64,000 nucleotides of DNA from a filamentous cyanobacterium CCP2 (GTDB taxonomy: Bacteria > Cyanobacteriota > Cyanobacteriia > Elainellales > Elainellaceae): positions 1 through 64,000 of the forward strand of contig PVWD01000003.1 of the NCBI GenBank assembly GCA_003003615.1, in the 5' to 3' direction. Positions 35,941-45,893 of the stretch are shown in pieces (position 1 is the first letter of the stretch; each line of letters starts with the position of its first letter). A program made the translations under genes and the position numbers. Below the pieces are notes generated by a model. That model was not told the DNA's origin. It saw nothing but the letters and a program-made list of their open reading frames with translations, and ran no database searches.

Positions 35941-37818
35941 TCACTCCAATTCCAATCCAGACGCTTTCTGGCGAGAACGACCTTTTGTTTCTGCTTGGGG
36001 TCGCGGTGAAGCTTGTTGTTCCAATGGTTGCATCTTTGCTGCCAATCGGTCAAAGTGAGCAAAATCTCTTGCGCCTAATTTAGACAAAACTTTACCCTCC
36101 TTGCGCTGAAACACAACACCGCGTCCTTCTTGCTTGTCCGTGATCCGAAGGAATCCGGCTTCACCAATCTCTAGTTTGAATTTCCCTCCTTCTTTATCCC
36201 AAACATTCGCTTGAACTTTCGACTGGAGGAAATGAGTGACGATTTGTTCTACTCGATTTGTCTTGGCATTGTAAGTCGCTTCCACATCCAGATCACCTTG
36301 GGGTGTAAGGGCTCGGTTTTGCTGCATCCCTTGCAATTGTTTGCTCTGGAAGCTGCCTAAGCGCTCGCTCACCGATAGCACCCGAATGGTGTGACGAGAG
36401 ACTCCAGGAATGGGAGACTTGAAAGCTTGAAACCGCATTAGCTCGCCTTTGTCGTCTTTGAGGGTGTAAAGATTCTGCCCTCTAAAATTGACGGTGAACT
36501 CTCCAACTTGGTAAGACCGCTCGCCTGTGCGTTCATATCCTCGATTGAATAAGTCAAGTGCGGCACGGGCCACTTGTTGATGTCGCCAGTTTTCCAGGCG
36601 AGAGGCTAACCATCCCAAACCCTGGCGTACTCCCTGCTGTGTTCCCTGAATCTGTTGTTTCCAGTCTTTAGCAGTCGTTTGCAGCAATTGTTGAGTAGCT
36701 CCGTCCGGCAGTTTTGCGGTTTCTCGCTCCAGGACGGCGATCGCAGGTAGCGTATGACCATTCTGATTTGCCTCTGCCACGTCTACCGTCAGTGAGCCAG
36801 TGTCCTGACCGGGTGATGTACTCTGAATTTGAGTTTTCCTGGCTTCGACCGCATCAACCACATCCGCCGTGTAGGTGAGACTATCCTGGTTCAGTGGAAC
36901 GGTGTTTGTCCAGATTCCGTTGCGTTTGTTTTGTTGAGCATCTAAAATGTCATACTGAATCATGTCCCCATTCAGCACGCCTGCTTCTACCAGAGGACGT
37001 TTTCCATTCTGTTGATCGGTTGGAGCGACAGTCGATCGGGGTTGCAAATCCCGAAAAGTTTCCCAGTCCTGTTGAGTCACGGTATTGACAGTGACCTTGC
37101 CATTACTTGTCACTAAGATCGGTTCATCGTCCCGCTTAATCGTGATGTCGTTCTCCTCTCGCTTGATTTGATATCCTCTGACGGACACTGCATCATAGAT
37201 GGGATGTTCCTCTCTTAGGGGATTGAGCAAGTAATCAGCCGTTTGTGCCACAGTAGTTGCCTGCTCTACAGGAACAATGGGCGGATCAACTTTGGGTGAT
37301 TCTTGCGGAGCTTCGACTTGAGTTGTTGCTTGTGTAGGTTCTGGAGATGGTTTTGGAGATAGTTCTAGAGATGATTTTAGTGGTGCTTGAGATTGCTCCT
37401 CCGTTTTCGTTGGTGTTGCCTGTTGCTCAAGTTGGAACTGAATCGCGTTGACAGAAACCGCTCCATCTCGCTCTTCCCGAAACAAAATGGTGCCGCCATC
37501 TCGAACCTCGATCGCGGGAATCTTGCCTCGGTACTTGGCTAGATCCACTCCTTCGCTAACCGGACGTTGAATTGCGTCGAAAATCGTTCGCATTGTGTTG
37601 GCATCGAGTTCGTTGCGAAATTGACCATTAGCCATCTGTCCATACACCAACCGTCGTCCCATTTGGATGCGGATGGTTTCTGCGGGTTCAGGAGTCGAAG
37701 TCTGCGGTTGATTGAGAAAGGCGACTGCGCCTCGTGTCGCTTGGATAATGGCAGACAGTAATTGAGCTTCGTCTTCTTGAATCGCTTGGGCATCTGCGGG
37801 GTTGATTGTTAACGACAT
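35941..37818 (-). CDS. Conserved-type conjugation block protein, unknown function
   Basis: This is 625 aa from ATG 37818 with AGGAGG upstream. I recognise no enzymatic motif. The first ~130 residues and residues ~200-270 look like small alpha/beta modules (for example RIQMGRRLVYGQMANGQ and YQIKREENDITIKRDDEP), separated by a Pro/Gln/Glu-rich linker (~130-190). The C-terminal half contains WLASRLENWRHQQVARAALDL and repeated strands around basic residues. It ends basic (GRSRQKASG). A DNA-binding or relaxosome-associated role is possible but unsupported; it could be the place of a diverged relaxase, though no histidine triad or catalytic Tyr motif is evident. Confidence 0.7.
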   Translation of the reverse strand: MSLTINPADAQAIQEDEAQLLSAIIQATRGAVAFLNQPQTSTPEPAETIRIQMGRRLVYGQMANGQFRNELDANTMRTIFDAIQRPVSEGVDLAKYRGKIPAIEVRDGGTILFREERDGAVSVNAIQFQLEQQATPTKTEEQSQAPLKSSLELSPKPSPEPTQATTQVEAPQESPKVDPPIVPVEQATTVAQTADYLLNPLREEHPIYDAVSVRGYQIKREENDITIKRDDEPILVTSNGKVTVNTVTQQDWETFRDLQPRSTVAPTDQQNGKRPLVEAGVLNGDMIQYDILDAQQNKRNGIWTNTVPLNQDSLTYTADVVDAVEARKTQIQSTSPGQDTGSLTVDVAEANQNGHTLPAIAVLERETAKLPDGATQQLLQTTAKDWKQQIQGTQQGVRQGLGWLASRLENWRHQQVARAALDLFNRGYERTGERSYQVGEFTVNFRGQNLYTLKDDKGELMRFQAFKSPIPGVSRHTIRVLSVSERLGSFQSKQLQGMQQNRALTPQGDLDVEATYNAKTNRVEQIVTHFLQSKVQANVWDKEGGKFKLEIGEAGFLRITDKQEGRGVVFQRKEGKVLSKLGARDFAHFDRLAAKMQPLEQQASPRPQAETKGRSRQKASGLELE

Positions 37819-37830
37819 TTTTACTTCCTC

Positions 37831-38202
37831 CTAGTGCAAGAATCCTTGAGCAGCCAGGGCGATCGCCATTCCTGCTATGCGGTTGATCACATACTCTTCA
37901 CCCACTTGGAATACAGCAATTTCATCATCAAAGCGATACTCAATAAATAACGGTTGATATTCTGGATGACAATCCCGTATATACGAGATCACTCCGTTCT
38001 CCGCACGGATATAAGGCACATCATCGAATAGCACTTCTACAATGGTAGGAATGTAACCCGGAGGCAAAGGAGGTAAAAGCCGGACTCGTTCCAGATCTGC
38101 CAATATCTCTGGCTCCCTGGAAAGAATTACGGCTGCATGAAGGGACAGTCCCCACTCGAATGGGTTTGGAAGTGTTGGCTCTTGGATTGATATGGTGTTC
38201 AT
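37831..38202 (-). CDS. Small protein coupled to virD4, unknown function
   Basis: This is 123 aa from ATG 38202, which overlaps the virD4 stop as ATGA, with AGGAGG upstream, so it should be translationally coupled. It is acidic, has no signal peptide, and its C-terminus is hydrophobic (YVINRIAGMAIALAAQGFL). Motifs such as FIEYRFDDEIAVFQVGEEYV give no family assignment. Its position suggests a partner of the coupling protein. Confidence 0.65.
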   Translation of the reverse strand: MNTISIQEPTLPNPFEWGLSLHAAVILSREPEILADLERVRLLPPLPPGYIPTIVEVLFDDVPYIRAENGVISYIRDCHPEYQPLFIEYRFDDEIAVFQVGEEYVINRIAGMAIALAAQGFLH

Positions 38203-39947
38203 AGATAGTCCTCCTGAAGTCGAAACATTTCATCGTACTCATCCTCAGTGATGTCAGCATTAATATCCTGAACTTGTCCAGAACTAGAGTTAGACTCATC
38301 AACAGGTAGTGGAAATAGCCGCTCTGCCATTTCTCGACGGATTTCGTTTTCTTGATCTAAATCAACGATGGTGTGTCGTTCTGCCATTCTTTGGGTAAGG
38401 CGATCGCGTACTTTGCTTTGCCATAGTTCAGCACTGCGGTTTTGAATCTGTACGTCTTTTTGAGCAATCTTGACTCTGAGCCGCAAGGGAATGGAGGATT
38501 CATGTCCGCCTTTGTAAGCTGGATTGATGAACACGCACTCGCCTTGATCTAGCTTCAGAATTTGGTCTGGTGTGAGCAGCGGCATCTTTTGGTATTGTTC
38601 CGAGTAACTGCTGCCGCCGTGCCTGCCATGACTGCGGGAACGGGTGTATAGCTTAACCTCCTTTTCACCGAGGTAGCCAGAAAACTCATTGGCAGTTTCT
38701 CGGTCTTTGGGATTGAAGAAGACCTTCGTACCACAGGCGGCAAATAAGACTCTCGATAACTCTCGCCCATACATATGTTGCAACTGAGCAAAGTTTTGAT
38801 AACCTAACAATGCGACAAATCCGTAAGACCGAAACTCATTAATCCACTTTGGCAATTCTGGCAGATAGAGTGTTGGTAACTCATCGAGAGCAACAATCAA
38901 TGGGACTTTGCGAGGTCGAACAAAGTTGCGGGTCACAATGAGGTGCAGCACAGCTGCCAGGAGCGGACTAACGGTATCCCGCTTCTGAATGTCCACCTGC
39001 AAAAACAAGAGTTGCTTGCCGATGAGGTCCAGGGGAATCGTGGTTTTGCCGCAGAAGCTAGAAACGAGTTGTTTGCCAATAAAGGTTTTGAAGGTGCGTT
39101 GAGCGGTGGCAATAATTCCTGCAATTTGCTTTTCTGCGCCTTCGGAAGCTAATAATTGGCTGAAGCTCTCCATTGTCCAAGATGGAATTCTTCCCTGCGC
39201 TCCAGTAGCACGAATGCGAGATGGAAGGTCAGTCAGGTTCAGAATCTTGCTTGCCATCAATAAATCTGGATAGGGCGTTAGCTTTGCCAGTAACATCACG
39301 GCCTCGACTAGGTTGGTGCCTGCACTGGTGAAGAAATCGTTATCCCGGTACGCTCCCTCACGCTGTGTGTTTTTTTGCAGCACTTGAGCCAGTTGAGCTG
39401 CCATCAGCGAGTCTGTCTCATCAGCGAGAAAATCAAGCGGATTGCAGACTCCGGTATAGGGCTGTCCGGGTGCAAAAACCGCCACTTCGTAACCCTGAGC
39501 AGCTGCCCAAGCCGCATGAGCTTCAAGCTGGCTGCCTTTGAAGTCGTAGACGAGGATGGGGAAACCTTGGACGATCGCCGAGCGAATGGCGGGGTCAATA
39601 ATGCTAAAAGTTTTGCCGGAATCGGGGGCTCCAGTCACAGTTACGCTCTGCTGAGCATGAGGAATATGCACGTTTCCCGCTTTGAGTGCGACTTTATGAG
39701 GCTGGCGTTGTTTCCGTTGCTGACGAGCGATCGCTGCGGCTTTCCATTGCTCTGAGCGCCCTCCAAATCGTCCAGTCGTCATCTTGCCTTTCTTGGGACT
39801 AAATAGCGTTGCACCGACCATGAGCAGAAGCATTCCCAGCAATACGACTCCCATGCCCGAATCCATCATGGATCGAACTATCGTTTGAATTGGCTCAGTC
39901 ACGTTCTGAACCATTCCAGTTTCAGACACTTGACTATTACTACTCAT
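38199..39947 (-). CDS. virD4: Type IV coupling protein (VirD4/TraG/TraD family)
   Basis: This is 582 aa from ATG 39947, overlapping the upstream gene by 8 bases. An N-terminal membrane segment (~31-50, GMGVVLLGMLLLMVGATLF) precedes the ATPase. Walker A is VTVTGAPDSGKTFS (about 103-115), followed by LVYDFKGSQ. Walker B is PLIVALDELPTLY, followed by FVALLGYQNFAQL. C-terminal motifs KVFFNPKDRETANEFSGYLG match the TraG/TraD core. Coupling proteins bring the relaxase-DNA complex to the secretion channel and energise transfer. Together with VirB4 it marks the block as conjugation machinery, not a protein-only type IV secretion system. Confidence 0.92.
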   Translation of the reverse strand: MSSNSQVSETGMVQNVTEPIQTIVRSMMDSGMGVVLLGMLLLMVGATLFSPKKGKMTTGRFGGRSEQWKAAAIARQQRKQRQPHKVALKAGNVHIPHAQQSVTVTGAPDSGKTFSIIDPAIRSAIVQGFPILVYDFKGSQLEAHAAWAAAQGYEVAVFAPGQPYTGVCNPLDFLADETDSLMAAQLAQVLQKNTQREGAYRDNDFFTSAGTNLVEAVMLLAKLTPYPDLLMASKILNLTDLPSRIRATGAQGRIPSWTMESFSQLLASEGAEKQIAGIIATAQRTFKTFIGKQLVSSFCGKTTIPLDLIGKQLLFLQVDIQKRDTVSPLLAAVLHLIVTRNFVRPRKVPLIVALDELPTLYLPELPKWINEFRSYGFVALLGYQNFAQLQHMYGRELSRVLFAACGTKVFFNPKDRETANEFSGYLGEKEVKLYTRSRSHGRHGGSSYSEQYQKMPLLTPDQILKLDQGECVFINPAYKGGHESSIPLRLRVKIAQKDVQIQNRSAELWQSKVRDRLTQRMAERHTIVDLDQENEIRREMAERLFPLPVDESNSSSGQVQDINADITEDEYDEMFRLQEDYL

Positions 39948-40524
39948 AGGTTTGAGGAGTTAACAACGTCTTTGTGATTTCGTACTCTTGACCGTTAAAC
40001 GACCAGTGCAACTGTTCAATGCGATCGCCCTGCATTTGATTAATTTTCAGCACTGGAAGCTCATTTCGTAGTTCGTCGGGGGATTTAAACAGCGACACCT
40101 CTGGTGGTAAATTGACGTTCAGGTATGTAGTCCAAACTTCTCGAAATCTTTCTCCACTTGCTGGGATGTAGCCAAAGAAAGCACATCCAAATGCACCACA
40201 AAGCGGATTCGCGTGAGGATATTCAGCTAGATTAGTAATCCGAGAATCAATCAGATAAAGCGGTTGGCTCTGCCCAGGTAGTTGAAGGGTCAGAATCTTC
40301 ATCCGTCCTGTATCGACGGGCAACTCTGGGTTGAGGTGATCTGTTACCACCTGTGCCATGAGCCCATCTGGGGCATTTTGGGCAACTTTATGCCAGTGCT
40401 CAGCATCGGCTGAAGCCCGATCTCCCACTACCCCAATGAATGACAAGGTAAATAAGAGGGGGACGAGTCCGATCGCGGCGATCGCCAATAGTTTTAGCTT
40501 TTGTCTGGAGATAGAGAAGTTCAT
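39940..40524 (-). CDS. Membrane-anchored conjugation-associated protein
   Basis: This is 194 aa from ATG 40524. A single N-terminal transmembrane helix (~12-33, LLAIAAIGLVPLLFTLSFIGVV) is followed by a periplasmic-type domain with two cysteines close together (NPLCGAFGCAFFGYIP). No family is recognised. It lies directly upstream of virD4 with an 8-base overlap, and so probably serves the coupling protein or channel at the inner membrane. Confidence 0.7.
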   Translation of the reverse strand: MNFSISRQKLKLLAIAAIGLVPLLFTLSFIGVVGDRASADAEHWHKVAQNAPDGLMAQVVTDHLNPELPVDTGRMKILTLQLPGQSQPLYLIDSRITNLAEYPHANPLCGAFGCAFFGYIPASGERFREVWTTYLNVNLPPEVSLFKSPDELRNELPVLKINQMQGDRIEQLHWSFNGQEYEITKTLLTPQTYE

Positions 40525-40533
40525 AGCCCTAGT

Positions 40534-41190
40534 TCATTGAGAATGACGAGAACGAGGTTCAGGAAGGCGTTCAAAATTGGGAGCGGTATTGGGTCTCCGG
40601 ATTTCGTAAGACCCTTCTGGAATTTCGACTCCAAGTTGTTGTAACGCCCACACGTTCTCAGGAGCCAGATAAATAAGTTCTCCTCCCGGTTGTTGCATCA
40701 TGTACTCGGTAAACCCTTGCTGAAAAGCTTGTAGTCCACCTGCTTCTTCAATGCGTCGCTGATAGCGCTGGAGGGCAAGTTGTTGGGCAAGTTCCAGGGG
40801 AATGTAAGCACTCAATGATTCCGTGTCTTGCTGTCCCTTGATCAGCAAGCAACCTGCTTCATCCGTTTGGGCTAGCAACTCCCAGTAGCGATCGTTCTCA
40901 AAGATACCGAGTAAATAGAAGGTTTCTTGTTCCTGTTGCACTTGACCTAGCTGTTCTACTCGATCGGCGAAACGGGGTAGGCAAGGGTAGAGCGTTTCCG
41001 GAATCGTTGACTCCACTTCAGCCTGAGCCTGAGCAAGAGTTGCGTCTGCGCTCAGTTGCTGGATTGGAGCCTTAGAGCTTGAGGTAATGTTTGAATTCTG
41101 AGCTAAGGTACCCTGGGTTTTTGGATTCGATAGCAGGACAATGCCCAATATTGTGCTTAGGATAAGGTGTTGAATGGTGTTCAGGTTCAT
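40534..41190 (-). CDS. Secreted conjugation-associated protein, unknown function
   Basis: This is 218 aa from ATG 41190. The leader (HLILSTILGIVLLSNPKTQGTLAQ) is a plausible signal peptide. The mature part contains LYPCLPRFADRVEQL, a GCLLIKGQQ strand and an Arg/Pro-rich C-terminus. Two single cysteines are present. It lies 9 bases from the next gene and 15 bases after the wall hydrolase, clearly within the transfer operon. A periplasmic accessory role is inferred from position only. Confidence 0.65.
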   Translation of the reverse strand: MNLNTIQHLILSTILGIVLLSNPKTQGTLAQNSNITSSSKAPIQQLSADATLAQAQAEVESTIPETLYPCLPRFADRVEQLGQVQQEQETFYLLGIFENDRYWELLAQTDEAGCLLIKGQQDTESLSAYIPLELAQQLALQRYQRRIEEAGGLQAFQQGFTEYMMQQPGGELIYLAPENVWALQQLGVEIPEGSYEIRRPNTAPNFERLPEPRSRHSQ

Positions 41191-41205
41191 GGCGATCGCT
41201 TCTCC

Positions 41206-43467
41206 TCAAAAGTTGATATATTGACGCGGATCAACAGGTTCACCGTTTTCTCGTACCTCAAAGTGCAAATGCGGTCCGGTGCTGCCCCCGCTACTCCCCA
41301 CGCTTCCCAGAACATCCCCTGGTGCAACCTGTTGTCCTTCTTGAACATTCATATTGTTTAGGTGGGCATACCACGTTTCACGCCCATTGCCGTGGTCGAT
41401 GATGACCAATTGCCCATAGCCGGAGGTCATCGAGCCACTGATATCGGCAAACACGACCGTTCCGCCATCTGCGGCTTGCACGGGAGTTCCACTCGCGGCA
41501 CCGAGGTCAATTCCGGTGTGGAATCGTTCATCACCGTAAATCGGGTGAATCCGCCAGCCATATTCACTGGTGACAGGAGCACCAGCAACTGGGGTAGTGA
41601 GTTCCCCCGTTGCTCTACCACAGGAGGAATTCCCTTTCGTTTGCACTGCTCCTTCATACTGGGATCTCAGCTCTTCCCCATAGGTTTTGAGCGTCAGCCG
41701 CCCATGAATGTCAGACGTACTCCCATCAATCGGCGCACCCGCCCCGCCAAAGTGAATTTGTCCTACTCGTTCAATCAATCGTCCGCCTGAAAACCCTTCT
41801 CCGATTGCCTGATTGATGTTGCGGGTTTGATCTCCTTTGAATAAATTGTCCTGATCGGATTGGGAGAAAAACCGTTCCACTTCCGCTTCACTGACAGTCG
41901 CTCCAGAATCCACTCTTGCTAGAAACGCTGCGCCTCCGTCCCTCTGGCTAATCATCTGCCGCACATCCGATCGATAGCTCATGTATTGGTAGCGTCCCAG
42001 CCCCCGACCACAATTGCCATCGCCATCGCAGACAAAGCTACCCACCGAACTGTAGTTGCCCTCGATACTGGAGAAGGCGGCTGCCAGTGCCTCAAAATCC
42101 ACACCACCCGGTCCTTCACCACAAAGGGAACCATTGCCGAAGAATCTGCCATCTCCACCCGTTAGAGCGGTTTCTGGAATACCCCATTCTCTGGCTTTCT
42201 CCAGCACTCCAGTTGGAATGGGAGCAGGACTTGATGCGCCTCCCAGTGCGTCTAACAATCCCACAAAAATCGGTTCCTTTTCGCGGTGGCTGAGGAACGG
42301 TACAGGGCCAAGAAAATAGGGAGTGCATCCGAGATCCGGAATACCCCGGTAACAAATGCGAAAGAATAAGGCAGTGGTAATTGTCCCCGTAGACTCGTCC
42401 GTATCCCAGACCACGACTTTAAAGGCATTGCCAAACGGATGTCGCCCCGTGGGTTCTCTCCCTCCATTCACCGCTTTCAACACGCCAAAGCCTCCTTCCA
42501 CTTCCTGGTATTTACCCGAAATCCACTGCTTGCCGTAGAGCGGACCTGCTAGCTCGGCATAGCCACAATTGGTTTGACAGGCGGCACTAAAGCCCACTTG
42601 CTGGCTGCCAGAGATCGTGTTGTGGCGATCGGTTTCTGCGGCACCATAAACGACATCAACAATGCCAATTAGTCCAAACACTTCCACCGGATTCGGCATC
42701 TGATCAAAGGGAATATTAGCCAATCCAGGCACACCTGCGATCGTGCTATTGCCCCAACCATTGAGATTTTGGAGTGGGACGTTGGAGAGGTCAGGAATAT
42801 CGGTGAGGGCAAATTCATTCAGATTCTCCAACTCACCCAGGCTTAATTGTCCCAGCTCAGGATTAGCACTTAAAACTTCTGCAATTGTAGAATTGGTGCC
42901 AACCGCGTTCGGGTTCCAACCAGGTGTGCCAGGGAATTGGTCACGCAGGAGCGCGGCGATCGGAGCCACCTCTGCCACCCTGTAATTTCCTAACCCTGGA
43001 ATGGCTGTCACTAAATCATCGATCGTTTGCCACGCTGCCATCTCCATCGCCCCCAATCCAATTTGAGAGAGGTCAAGATTCGTCATTTGCGCCAGGGTAG
43101 ATAGGTTGAACAATTGCAGATAGAGGCTGGTCTGGAAGTCTCCCAGCTTCAAGTACGTGTCAGCCGTATCGCCTGCTTGCCAGGTGCGGGAGAGGTCATA
43201 CCCTAATAATTGATTGACTCCTGATGGAGCGACAAAGGAACCAGCAGTGAGAATGGGTGGTAGAGAGCTAAAGGTAATTTGTGACCAATCGGGAACACGG
43301 GCGTATTGTCCCTCGAATTCCACAGTCGTGATCGGGAGGTCAGGTTCTAAAGCAATATCGCGGGCGATCGCACCTTCCCACGACACAAACACCACGAGGC
43401 AGGACATCATCAGTCCCACCAGGAAGAAGAACAGCAATGCTATGGCTCGATCGATTCTGCCTCCCAT
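41206..43467 (-). CDS. M23 peptidoglycan hydrolase of the transfer apparatus
   Basis: This is 753 aa from the ATG at 43467. An N-terminal membrane helix (~9-30) is followed by a Leu/Asn-rich region with loosely repeated GLxNI-type motifs (~85-260). A cysteine-containing middle part includes IEGNYSSVGSFVCDGDGNCG, reminiscent of lysozyme-like transglycosylases with a catalytic Glu. The C-terminus is an M23 metallopeptidase with zinc motifs FHTGIDLG (HxxxD) and HLHFEV (HxH). It probably opens the cell wall locally so that the channel can be built, the role VirB1 plays in other systems. A two-enzyme (glycosidase plus endopeptidase) design is likely but the first activity is uncertain. Confidence 0.88.
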   Translation of the reverse strand: MGGRIDRAIALLFFFLVGLMMSCLVVFVSWEGAIARDIALEPDLPITTVEFEGQYARVPDWSQITFSSLPPILTAGSFVAPSGVNQLLGYDLSRTWQAGDTADTYLKLGDFQTSLYLQLFNLSTLAQMTNLDLSQIGLGAMEMAAWQTIDDLVTAIPGLGNYRVAEVAPIAALLRDQFPGTPGWNPNAVGTNSTIAEVLSANPELGQLSLGELENLNEFALTDIPDLSNVPLQNLNGWGNSTIAGVPGLANIPFDQMPNPVEVFGLIGIVDVVYGAAETDRHNTISGSQQVGFSAACQTNCGYAELAGPLYGKQWISGKYQEVEGGFGVLKAVNGGREPTGRHPFGNAFKVVVWDTDESTGTITTALFFRICYRGIPDLGCTPYFLGPVPFLSHREKEPIFVGLLDALGGASSPAPIPTGVLEKAREWGIPETALTGGDGRFFGNGSLCGEGPGGVDFEALAAAFSSIEGNYSSVGSFVCDGDGNCGRGLGRYQYMSYRSDVRQMISQRDGGAAFLARVDSGATVSEAEVERFFSQSDQDNLFKGDQTRNINQAIGEGFSGGRLIERVGQIHFGGAGAPIDGSTSDIHGRLTLKTYGEELRSQYEGAVQTKGNSSCGRATGELTTPVAGAPVTSEYGWRIHPIYGDERFHTGIDLGAASGTPVQAADGGTVVFADISGSMTSGYGQLVIIDHGNGRETWYAHLNNMNVQEGQQVAPGDVLGSVGSSGGSTGPHLHFEVRENGEPVDPRQYINF

Positions 43468-43480
43468 TGCTCTGTCCTCC

Positions 43481-44197
43481 TCACAGCGTCACGCTTGGAG
43501 ATACGGATTGCCCCAGTTCAACCAATCGAACAATGAGTGCCTGAGAGACTCCGGCTTGTGCGGCTGCCACCTCCACATGCACCCCTTGACGCACCGCAGC
43601 AATGAGATTCTGCAATCGTTCCCACAACGGATCAGCTTCAGCAATCAGGTTGCGGGATTGTGCCACTCCCAACCCCTGCTCAATCAGTTGTGCTCCGCTA
43701 ATTCCCTCAACTTGGGCAGCTACGGATTGAGGCTGAACACCAGCACTGAGGGAGTCAGGCTGAATGTCCAGCGAGTAGTAACTGGGGTTGCCAGATTCCG
43801 GAAACGCGAGACGGAATAGATACAATCCCCCATCGGTTAACACCGTGAGTAACGTGGTTTCAGTGGTGGGTAAATTGGGGAACTCCAGGGGATTAATGCG
43901 GCGCAGATGAATCACTTGAGCCGCGCATTCATTCTCCGTCTCAGACACACTGCAACTCGCATCATCAAAACTCAAGGTCACTTTGGAGAGATCATCCAGC
44001 CAGGCTCGTCGAATCGTTTCGCCCGTAGATCGAAAATTGAGTGTTGTCCCATGTCCTGGATAGAGGTCAACGGTGACAATTTGGCGATCGCCGCGTGCCT
44101 GGCTGACTGGAACTGTGCGAACTGCTTGGGCCAAAGCAGGAAACGCAAATAAAAAAAAGCATAAAGAACTCCATACGACGGTCAAAAGTCGTTTCAT
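43481..44197 (-). CDS. VirB9/TraK-like channel component (probable)
   Basis: This is 238 aa from ATG 44197 with GAGGAT upstream. A signal peptide (SLCFFLFAFPALAQA) precedes a beta-rich domain with VRTVPVSQARGDRQIVTVDL, GHGTTLNF and TLLTVLTDGGLYLFRLAF. That order recalls the N-terminal domain of VirB9/TraK. The C-terminal ~80 residues are helical. It lies next to the VirB10-like gene, as virB9/traK genes do. It would sit in the periplasm or outer membrane as part of the core ring. The similarity is from fold-level pattern, so the assignment is probable, not certain. Confidence 0.6.
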   Translation of the reverse strand: MKRLLTVVWSSLCFFLFAFPALAQAVRTVPVSQARGDRQIVTVDLYPGHGTTLNFRSTGETIRRAWLDDLSKVTLSFDDASCSVSETENECAAQVIHLRRINPLEFPNLPTTETTLLTVLTDGGLYLFRLAFPESGNPSYYSLDIQPDSLSAGVQPQSVAAQVEGISGAQLIEQGLGVAQSRNLIAEADPLWERLQNLIAAVRQGVHVEVAAAQAGVSQALIVRLVELGQSVSPSVTL

Positions 44198-44237
44198 GGA
44201 TTGATCCTCAACTTGTTCAGATTAATGAGATTGAGTG

Positions 44238-45890
44238 TTACATCGGCATAAATAGCGATTGATTCACAAAAATTTCTACAGGTGTTCCTGCTTCCACGAA
44301 TCGAGCATTGGGTATTTCTTCTAAACGTTCCACTGCCCGTTGATTTCGTTCTTGAATCGTGTCGAGAATCGCGTCTGTTCCACCTTCGATTAATCCGGCT
44401 AAAATGTTTGGTTCTGGATTATCTTCGGTAATCACAGTGCTGGAACCTCTGGTTTGCACACGAGTGTCCGATCGCGTGTACAGTTCTGCGGCTCGACCGA
44501 TCGCGCCCAAGAGAAACTGCCCGGTATCCATTGCGGCAATCTCATCCCCTCGGTCTTCATAATGCTCAGCTATCAGCGGTTCACCCGCTTCACCTCGAAC
44601 TTGAATCACGTCTGTTGGCAAAATCAGTTCTTGTTGATGTCCATTGACATCCCAGGTGGCAGTTGTAGCGGAAAGATGCACCTGTCCGGTTTCGGATACA
44701 TTGTCTACCTGAACCAGCAATTGGGTTCCAGCCGGAAATGCAATGGCTCCATGGCTATCCGTTAAAGGCTCTGAGAGAATCACGGCAAACTGATCTTGAT
44801 TGTCTGATTCATCCACCACGATCGGAGTCAGCAAAATGCCAGGGCTGCTAGTTCCGGCGATGAGCGATTGAGGTGTAGAGTCACCTTCAAGGATGGCAGC
44901 TTCTGCATCCTCCAGGATAGTTGGAGACGATTGGGAAACCTGCTCTCTCTCTTGAGTTCCTAAAAATTCTGGAGTTGGTTCTAACGGATTTTGAGAGACT
45001 TCATCTGGAAAGAGTTGTTCAATATCCGGGTTATTATCTGACAGATCTTCCCGCTCTTTGGTTTGCTGAGAGCGATCGGACGAGGATAGTTGCACTGCGG
45101 AGGTTGGAGCAATGCGAGCGATCGGCACTGATGAAGTAGAACTCACCAGAGTTGATAATTCTGTTACAGATTGACTTGCTTCCTGACGAGAGGAGAACTC
45201 CACGGTGGTTGCCTCCTCTGGTCGAATCGAGCCGTAGCTGCCTAACTGAGCCAACTGCTGCCACTGCTGCATCGGATCAACCGAACGTGTTGGCACGGCA
45301 GTCCTTGTGACAGGTCTTGAAACAGGTGACGGTGTCGTCTGAGTTCGAGGTGAGGGGGAACTGTAAACAACTTGCCGAGGGGGAGGTTCAGAGCGTACAG
45401 GCGTTGGAGCTACTTCAGGCTCAGCAGGTGGCTTCTCCTGCGGCTCCACCTCTGGCGGTTCCGTTTGACTGTTGGCTTGGCGTAGTCGTTGCTCCAGTTC
45501 GACCTGATCATCGAGGGCCTGACCCGCCTTGAGTTTGGCATTCTCCTCTTGCAGCCGTGCTACTTCATCGGTTGGGGTGGTTTGCGATTCTGTCATCGCC
45601 GTATCCTGAACGGGAGCGTCTGCCTGCTGATATCGGTCACCTCCGCCGAGAACAAACCAACAAACAATCCCAAACACGGGAAATAGGATTGTTCCAACCA
45701 GCGCAAACTTGGGTAAGGGCTGAGTCCAGCGAGGGCGAGGCGATCGCGCTTTCTCGATCGAAAACTCGCTCTCCGTGATGAGCGGTTGCATCGAGGGAGC
45801 CTGAGTCAGTCGTCTGAGATCTTCAGTCGTGGTTTGCCCATTGTCCTGAGCGAAGTTGTCATTCGCAGGGGTACGTCGATTGTCTTCCAT
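44238..45890 (-). CDS. VirB10/TraB/TrbI-family channel protein
   Basis: This is 550 aa from ATG 45890 with AAGGAA upstream. Layout is typical: a short cytoplasmic N-terminus, one transmembrane helix (~62-83), a coiled coil (EVARLQEENAKLK), a Pro/Thr-rich spacer crossing the periplasm, and a C-terminal beta-barrel-like domain. The C-terminal domain has FAVILSEPLTDSHG, AFPAGTQLLVQVD and the TGQFLLGAIGRAAELY helix region. VirB10 proteins span both membranes and gate the conjugation channel. Neighbours are the VirB9-like and VirB8-like genes. Confidence 0.82.
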   Translation of the reverse strand: MEDNRRTPANDNFAQDNGQTTTEDLRRLTQAPSMQPLITESEFSIEKARSPRPRWTQPLPKFALVGTILFPVFGIVCWFVLGGGDRYQQADAPVQDTAMTESQTTPTDEVARLQEENAKLKAGQALDDQVELEQRLRQANSQTEPPEVEPQEKPPAEPEVAPTPVRSEPPPRQVVYSSPSPRTQTTPSPVSRPVTRTAVPTRSVDPMQQWQQLAQLGSYGSIRPEEATTVEFSSRQEASQSVTELSTLVSSTSSVPIARIAPTSAVQLSSSDRSQQTKEREDLSDNNPDIEQLFPDEVSQNPLEPTPEFLGTQEREQVSQSSPTILEDAEAAILEGDSTPQSLIAGTSSPGILLTPIVVDESDNQDQFAVILSEPLTDSHGAIAFPAGTQLLVQVDNVSETGQVHLSATTATWDVNGHQQELILPTDVIQVRGEAGEPLIAEHYEDRGDEIAAMDTGQFLLGAIGRAAELYTRSDTRVQTRGSSTVITEDNPEPNILAGLIEGGTDAILDTIQERNQRAVERLEEIPNARFVEAGTPVEIFVNQSLFMPM

Positions 45891-45893
45891 AGG

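Noticed and set aside
35931-36062. N-terminal extension of the TPR protein
   Set aside because: The extension overlaps the upstream gene's coding end and lacks a ribosome-binding site, whereas ATG 35930 has GAGGAGG.
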